Shown here: piece by piece, positions 7,059-11,179 of the stretch
Numbering within the stretch: position 1 is the first letter of the stretch
Layout of the letters: each line of letters opens with the position of its first letter
From: Bacteroidota bacterium
Lineage (GTDB): Bacteria; Bacteroidota; Bacteroidia; Flavobacteriales_D; Crocinitomicaceae
DNA length: 11,179 nucleotides
Direction of reading: 5' to 3'
Assembly: GCA_018825925.1 (NCBI GenBank)
Contig: JAHKAT010000286.1
Coordinates: 1-11,179 of the forward strand
Made by a program: the position numbers and the translations under genes
The notes under the pieces: generated by a model
The model's database searches: none
Told to the model about the DNA's origin: nothing
What the model saw: only the letters and a program-made list of their open reading frames with translations

Positions 7059-10049
7059 TTAATGTTGGTTTTCATTTTCCGTTCCTTCTTCACCCATGGT
7101 GTTGCAATGAAAATGCTTGTTTCCTTTTTTGATGAAACCTTCTTTCTTTTCTCCTTTTTTATTCGCCTCTAGCATTTTACTTAAAATACGAGCTCGTTCA
7201 GCATTGTCTCTTTCGTGAATTTCATTTTGGGATTTTCGATCAAAATAAATAATTCCATCCACGATGGTAATTTCTGCCCTTGCATTTACACTCAAAGGGT
7301 GGTCCGACCAAAGGACAACATCTGCATCTTTCCCATTTTCGATACTACCCATTCTGTCGTCTAATCTCAATAATTTCGCTGGATTTAAGGTCACTAACTT
7401 CAGTGCATCTTCTTCCGATAAACCGCCATATTTTACAGTTTTTGCTGCTTCTTGATTTAATCGTCTACCCATTTCGGCGTCGTCTGAATTAATTGCCACT
7501 ACTACCCCTTGTTCTTGCATCATCGCAGCATTGTATGGGATTGCATCTTTTACTTCAAATTTATACGCCCACCAATCTGCAAAAGTAGAACCTCCGGCAC
7601 CATGCGCGGCCATTTTATCCGCCACTTTATATCCTTCCAAAATATGAGTAAAGGTGTTGACCTTGAATCCCATAGAATCAGCCACGTGCATCAACATATT
7701 GATTTCTGACTGAACATAACTATGACATGTAATAAAACGCTCCGATTTAAGGATTTCCAAAAGAATTTCCAGTTCTAAATCTTTTCGATAATTCCCTGTT
7801 TCCTTTTGTTTTTCATATTCTCTGGCCCGCGTAAATCCGTCGTAAAACACCTGCTCAACTCCCATTCTCGTTTGTGGAAAACGAACGGTGTTAAAATCAC
7901 CCCAATTGGCTTGTTTCACATTTTCACCCAAAGCGCATTTAATAAATTTAGGAGCATTGGTTATCAGCATTCCTTCAGGAGTTTCACCCCATTTTAATTT
8001 GATCAAAGCACTTTGTCCACCTATTGCATTGGCAGAACCGTGCAATAATTGAGCAGCTGTAACACCTCCTGATAGTTGGCGGTAAATATTGATATCACTT
8101 GGATCAACGACATCTGCGATACTTACCTCCGCGGTAACTGTTTGGCCGCCTTCATTCACCCCTTTTGAAATAGCAATATGCGAGTGTTCATCAATAATAC
8201 CAGGCGTTATATGCATACCAGTTCCATCAATCACTTGTGCGCCATCGCTTGATAAATTCCTACCCACTTGAGCAATTTTACCATTTGCTATTAGAACAGA
8301 GGACTTCTCCATTTTACCGTTAGAACCATTGGTCCACACCGTTGCATTATTGATCAGTATCTTTTGAGAACTTGGCCTTTTTTCATTCCCGTATGCACCC
8401 ATAGGGAAAGTCACCAGTGGTTTAAGCTCGCCAACTTCGAATTTTTTCTTTGGTTCGTCTTTTTCTGGTCGATCATTTCGAATACCCGACCAAATCACCC
8501 ATTTTCCATTGGGAAGCTGCCCCGAACCTTCAAAAATCGCCATTCTGGAATTGAACTTCCCTTTCAAATTAACCGACCCTTGCCAATTACTATTATCCGA
8601 TGAAAACTGAATGACTACATCATTGTTGGATAGTTCAATGAAGCAATCCGTCTTTTTATCTCTCTCATTAGGATTCAATACCACTGTTCCTTCAGGTTTC
8701 GCGACTGTTCCTTTGATTTCAATTGGAACCGATTTTCCATCGATGACCAAATTGTATTTTCCGCGAATATCAATTTCTTGTTTCGAGTTAATTTCATAGG
8801 CAATCCCTTTCACCCAAGCTTCTAGAACTTGTGATTTACTTTCAAAAGGATTGTTGTCATAAACAGTGAAATTGGCAATTTTTCCTTTCTCTATGGTTCC
8901 AAAATCTTTGTCAATACCCATCCATTTCGCTGGATTAATGGTTAAGGCAGCCAAAACATCCTCTTGCTTCACCCCTGTTTCCATCATTTTTTTGACATTC
9001 TTCCAAAAATCATCACTCGACTTAACGCCGTTTGCGCTCAAACAAAATGGTACTGAAAAATCGGCTAAATATTTGGCATTGTAAGGAGCTAGTTCCCATT
9101 TCTGCAATTGCGTCAGCGGGATTTGACGACTTACGTACGGATCATGCACATCATAGGCGTTGGGAAAGTTTAAAGAAACAACCACTTTTGCTTTCAAATC
9201 TTTCAGATCTTTGGCAATCGCGTATTCATCTCCTGCACCTAAAAAAACAAATTCAGTCTTAAATTCATCCGCTATTTTTTTCGCTCTAAAGACCTCGTAA
9301 TTTTCTTCAACAGAGAAAAATTTTGGCAAATCCCAGTTTTCATTTAAACTTTCGAGCGACAAATCTACAGTTTGGTCCTTTGCATTTTTATACCATTCTG
9401 CATCGTAAAAAGCTTGACGAATCAACGCTATACTTCCCATTTGCGACGAAGGATAATCCTGTTTACTAATCCCTTTATCAAAAGAATAAAAAGTAGCCAT
9501 CTTTGAATGCAAAACACTTTGATAGACATCATTTTCCAAAAGAACAAATGCGCCTGAACCTTGAGCCACGCCGTCATTTAAATGTGTCAACACCGCACCG
9601 AAACCCATTTCGCGGTATTTTTTATTGTCGTCGGTTGAGACCACATACTCTTTACCCGCACTAAATTCTGGATGAATTGATTCATTCCAATAATAAGAAC
9701 CAGGGGTTTTACTTCCCATTTGGGGACGAAAACTATAAGGGGTTGATTTTAATTCTGGCATCCCAATACTTGCATTCAAATCGATAAATGCAGGTAAAAT
9801 GGTTTTTCCAGAATAATCGTATTCGACAATTCCTTTTGGAATCATCACAAATTTCCCTACTTCTTCAATTCGTCCATTTTTGACTAAAATGGTTGCTTTG
9901 TCGATTGTTTCAGTAGGGCTAACGATCACTTTCACATTACGAATCGCGTAATATTCTGGTTTAGAATCCGCCACTCCATTATTGGGGTGGGTGATTTGGC
10001 CGAAAAGTATGGATGGCAGTAAAAACACTATCCAAGCAAATTTCTTCAT
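7059..10049 (-). CDS. exported two-domain amidohydrolase (degenerate N-half, intact C-half)
   Basis: A 996-residue protein with a signal peptide (hydrophobic 4-16, likely cleavage near FGQ at 16-18). It holds two amidohydrolase units. Unit one (about 35-420) has LPAFIDLNASIGMPE at 85-99, where HxH is replaced by N92-A-S94, but it keeps the C-terminal family pattern ALTINPAKWMGI and GTIEKGK. Residues about 428-550 are a strand-rich, presumably beta-sandwich insert. Unit two (about 563-935) is intact: PGIIDEHSHIA with H622 and H624, H776 in CHSYVQ, H802 in THILEG, and D856 in NSDDAEMGRR, followed by TLNPAKLLRL and GSIENGKDADVVLW. It therefore probably binds one or two metals and hydrolyses an amide or cyclic amide, possibly a peptide-derived substrate; the substrate is not readable. 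The C-terminal tail (about 960-996) is rich in Lys, Glu and His. First gene of the minus-strand block. Confidence 0.88.
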   Translation of the reverse strand: MKKFAWIVFLLPSILFGQITHPNNGVADSKPEYYAIRNVKVIVSPTETIDKATILVKNGRIEEVGKFVMIPKGIVEYDYSGKTILPAFIDLNASIGMPELKSTPYSFRPQMGSKTPGSYYWNESIHPEFSAGKEYVVSTDDNKKYREMGFGAVLTHLNDGVAQGSGAFVLLENDVYQSVLHSKMATFYSFDKGISKQDYPSSQMGSIALIRQAFYDAEWYKNAKDQTVDLSLESLNENWDLPKFFSVEENYEVFRAKKIADEFKTEFVFLGAGDEYAIAKDLKDLKAKVVVSLNFPNAYDVHDPYVSRQIPLTQLQKWELAPYNAKYLADFSVPFCLSANGVKSSDDFWKNVKKMMETGVKQEDVLAALTINPAKWMGIDKDFGTIEKGKIANFTVYDNNPFESKSQVLEAWVKGIAYEINSKQEIDIRGKYNLVIDGKSVPIEIKGTVAKPEGTVVLNPNERDKKTDCFIELSNNDVVIQFSSDNSNWQGSVNLKGKFNSRMAIFEGSGQLPNGKWVIWSGIRNDRPEKDEPKKKFEVGELKPLVTFPMGAYGNEKRPSSQKILINNATVWTNGSNGKMEKSSVLIANGKIAQVGRNLSSDGAQVIDGTGMHITPGIIDEHSHIAISKGVNEGGQTVTAEVSIADVVDPSDINIYRQLSGGVTAAQLLHGSANAIGGQSALIKLKWGETPEGMLITNAPKFIKCALGENVKQANWGDFNTVRFPQTRMGVEQVFYDGFTRAREYEKQKETGNYRKDLELEILLEILKSERFITCHSYVQSEINMLMHVADSMGFKVNTFTHILEGYKVADKMAAHGAGGSTFADWWAYKFEVKDAIPYNAAMMQEQGVVVAINSDDAEMGRRLNQEAAKTVKYGGLSEEDALKLVTLNPAKLLRLDDRMGSIENGKDADVVLWSDHPLSVNARAEITIVDGIIYFDRKSQNEIHERDNAERARILSKMLEANKKGEKKEGFIKKGNKHFHCNTMGEEGTENENQH

Positions 10050-10134
10050 TGAGTTGAATTTGATTGTAAAGGCGTGAAATTAATGAATTCTTAAAGAGCT
10101 TAAATACCACCTATCAAATAACTGCGAAGTTTGT

Positions 10135-10142
10135 TAGCTTTG
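10135..10142 (+). promoter_or_regulatory. candidate -7 element of the cytochrome/hflX operon
   Basis: TAGCTTTG matches TAnnTTTG exactly, 19 bases before the ATG at 10162. I see no clear TTTG at -33. It lies in the 112-base divergent region (10050-10161), where the minus-strand amidohydrolase promoter must also sit, though I could not pick out a good match for that one. Confidence 0.4.
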
Positions 10143-10161
10143 TTGTATAAAAATATATCAT

Positions 10162-10596
10162 ATGAACAACGGATTATTACACGCACATTCAGGTTTACGC
10201 TGGGTATTTCTATTTTTTATCTGTTTTAGTTTAATCTTGGCTTTTACCAAAAGGTCGGCTTATGGTAAACGAGAACAAAAAATGGCTTTGTTAACGATGA
10301 TTTTGGCACACACTCAGTTGGTTATCGGTCTGGCATTGTATTTCATCTCTCCTAAAGTTCAATTGGTGAGTGGTTTTATGAAAGATGCCATGTATCGTTT
10401 TTTCGGTATGGAGCATTTCTTAGGTATGTTGGTTGCAGTGGTGATTATAACCTTAGGAAGAAAGAAAGCCTTACTAGCAGCAACTCCAGAATTGAGCACC
10501 AAAAAAATTAGACTTTACTTCTCCATAGCACTTGTTATTATTTTAATGATGATTCCTTGGCCATTTAGAGCTGAACTTGGAGGGGCATGGTTTTAA
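10162..10596 (+). CDS. small four-helix membrane protein, cytochrome-b-like
   Basis: A 144-residue inner-membrane protein resembling a Bacteroidota family often labelled cytochrome B. It begins MNNGLLHAHSGLRWVFL, with H7 and H9 just before helix 1 (about 13-29). Helix 2 (about 41-62) contains H50, helix 3 (about 83-98) begins at H85, and helix 4 spans about 118-133, leaving a short C-terminal tail. The arrangement of histidines in or near helices would suit heme ligation, but no biochemical role is established from the sequence. The next gene, a cytochrome c lipoprotein, overlaps its last 10 bases, which supports an electron-transfer pairing. Start chosen at the first ATG, downstream of a good -7 element; no Shine-Dalgarno sequence is seen. 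It could alternatively be a structural membrane protein without heme. Confidence 0.75.
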   Translation: MNNGLLHAHSGLRWVFLFFICFSLILAFTKRSAYGKREQKMALLTMILAHTQLVIGLALYFISPKVQLVSGFMKDAMYRFFGMEHFLGMLVAVVIITLGRKKALLAATPELSTKKIRLYFSIALVIILMMIPWPFRAELGGAWF

Positions 10597-10925
10597 ACTT
10601 TTTCATTCTTAGTTCGTTTGCGTTCATCCTTTTTTCTTGTGGACCACAGGATGAAAAAACTAGTTTCACAGAGGATGCTGTTGAAGCCAAAGTGATTCCA
10701 CGAGGGGAAGAATTATTTTTGAAAAACTGCGCCAGTTGTCATGGAAATGATGGCAAACTAGGAAATTCAGGTGCCAAAGACTTAAGTTCATCTCGCTTGC
10801 CAGACGAGGAGATTAGAACAATTTTAGAAGAAGGGAAAAATGCAATGCCAGCAATGTCAATTTTGATGGAGCAGAGTTCAGACATGGATTCTGTAATTGC
10901 TTATGTGAAAAAATTTAGAAAATGA
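10587..10925 (+). CDS. c-type cytochrome lipoprotein
   Basis: A 112-residue monoheme class I cytochrome c, exported and lipid-anchored. Residues 4-17 form a hydrophobic signal ending in a lipobox, with C18 (ILFSC) as the lipidated cysteine. A linker of about 20 residues follows, then the cytochrome domain: C48-A-S-C51-H52 covalently binds heme, and M87 in AMPAM is the likely sixth ligand (M90 is an alternative). The C-terminal helix SDMDSVIAYVKKF (98-110) is typical of the fold. The ATG at 10587 lies inside the end of the upstream membrane-protein gene, preceded by GGAGGGG (10579-10585). That run also encodes a Gly-Gly pair, so it may not be a real ribosome site. The stop overlaps the hflX start (ATGA). 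It likely passes electrons at the outer face of the inner membrane or in the periplasm; partners are unknown. Confidence 0.92.
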   Translation: MVLNFFILSSFAFILFSCGPQDEKTSFTEDAVEAKVIPRGEELFLKNCASCHGNDGKLGNSGAKDLSSSRLPDEEIRTILEEGKNAMPAMSILMEQSSDMDSVIAYVKKFRK

Positions 10926-11179
10926 GTCTGCACGAAGGACATGTTACAGTTGATGCACGCGAAGAACTTTGCGTTTTAGTAGGAGTAATTCACAGCTCTA
11001 TTTCAGATGAAATAGCGCAAGAATATTTGGATGAGTTGGCTTTTTTAGCAGAAACGGCTGGAGCAATTACAATGGCTCGATTTACTCAAAAACTTCAAAT
11101 CCCAAATCCTAAAACCTATGTGGGGAAAGGGAAGTTGGAAGAAATCTCAAAATATATTAAAGAAAATAACATTGATTTA
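10922..11179 (+). CDS. hflX: GTPase HflX, N-terminal part (cut by window edge)
   Basis: The open frame from ATG at 10922 runs 86 codons to the window end without a stop. It reads as the N-terminal domain of HflX, a ribosome-binding GTPase that splits stalled or heat-damaged 70S ribosomes. The family pattern is clear: LDELAFLAETAGA (36-48), where relatives read E-L-x-x-L-x-x-T-A-G-A, then PNPKTYVGKGKLEEI (63-77), close to the family's P-x-P-x-T-Y-I-G-x-G-K-x-E-E-L. The GTPase G-motifs lie beyond the window. ATG overlaps the cytochrome gene's TGA by 4 bases (ATGA), implying coupled translation. The functional reason for sharing an operon with cytochrome genes is not apparent. Confidence 0.95.
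   Translation, partial: MSLHEGHVTVDAREELCVLVGVIHSSISDEIAQEYLDELAFLAETAGAITMARFTQKLQIPNPKTYVGKGKLEEISKYIKENNIDL

Noticed and set aside
1..11179. CRISPR array, transposon ends, tRNA or phage genes
   Set aside because: No regularly spaced direct repeats, transposase frames, cloverleaf-like segments or phage-type proteins were seen on reading both strands.

Overview
The window looks like a chromosomal stretch from a member of the Bacteroidota, most likely a Flavobacteriales-type bacterium. I infer this from protein style (exported tandem amidohydrolases, a HemJ protein, a lipoprotein cytochrome c, a polysaccharide flippase next to dut), the moderate-to-low GC content, the general lack of Shine-Dalgarno sequences, and several matches to the Bacteroidota -7 promoter element TAnnTTTG. 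No species is assigned. Genes are densely packed, and no stretch longer than about 120 bases lacks a gene. I see no tRNA, rRNA, CRISPR array, insertion sequence or phage gene.

Minus-strand block (10049 down to 1), in transcription order: a 996-residue exported two-domain amidohydrolase; a 440-residue exported amidohydrolase homologue starting 2 bases after it; a Mn-type superoxide dismutase followed by a clear Rho-independent terminator; then hemJ (the last-but-one step of protoporphyrin formation), an ArnT/PMT-like membrane glycosyltransferase starting with TTG 4 bases after hemJ, a crotonase-family enoyl-CoA hydratase, a Wzx-like polysaccharide flippase overlapping it by one base (TAATG), and dut (dUTPase), whose last few residues lie beyond the window edge.

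Plus-strand block (10162 to the end): a small four-helix membrane protein with histidines in or near its helices (cytochrome-b-like), a cytochrome c lipoprotein overlapping it by 10 bases, and the N-terminal part of hflX (ribosome-associated GTPase), overlapping the cytochrome gene by ATGA. The two blocks diverge from a 112-base intergenic region with a good -7 element for the plus-strand operon.

Most of this is conserved housekeeping and cell-envelope content, and I found no convincing new defence or mobile system. The best lead is the amidohydrolase pair: three amidohydrolase-like units are encoded, but only one (the C-terminal half of the 996-residue protein) keeps the HxH metal motif. In the other two it reads N-x-S or N-x-T.
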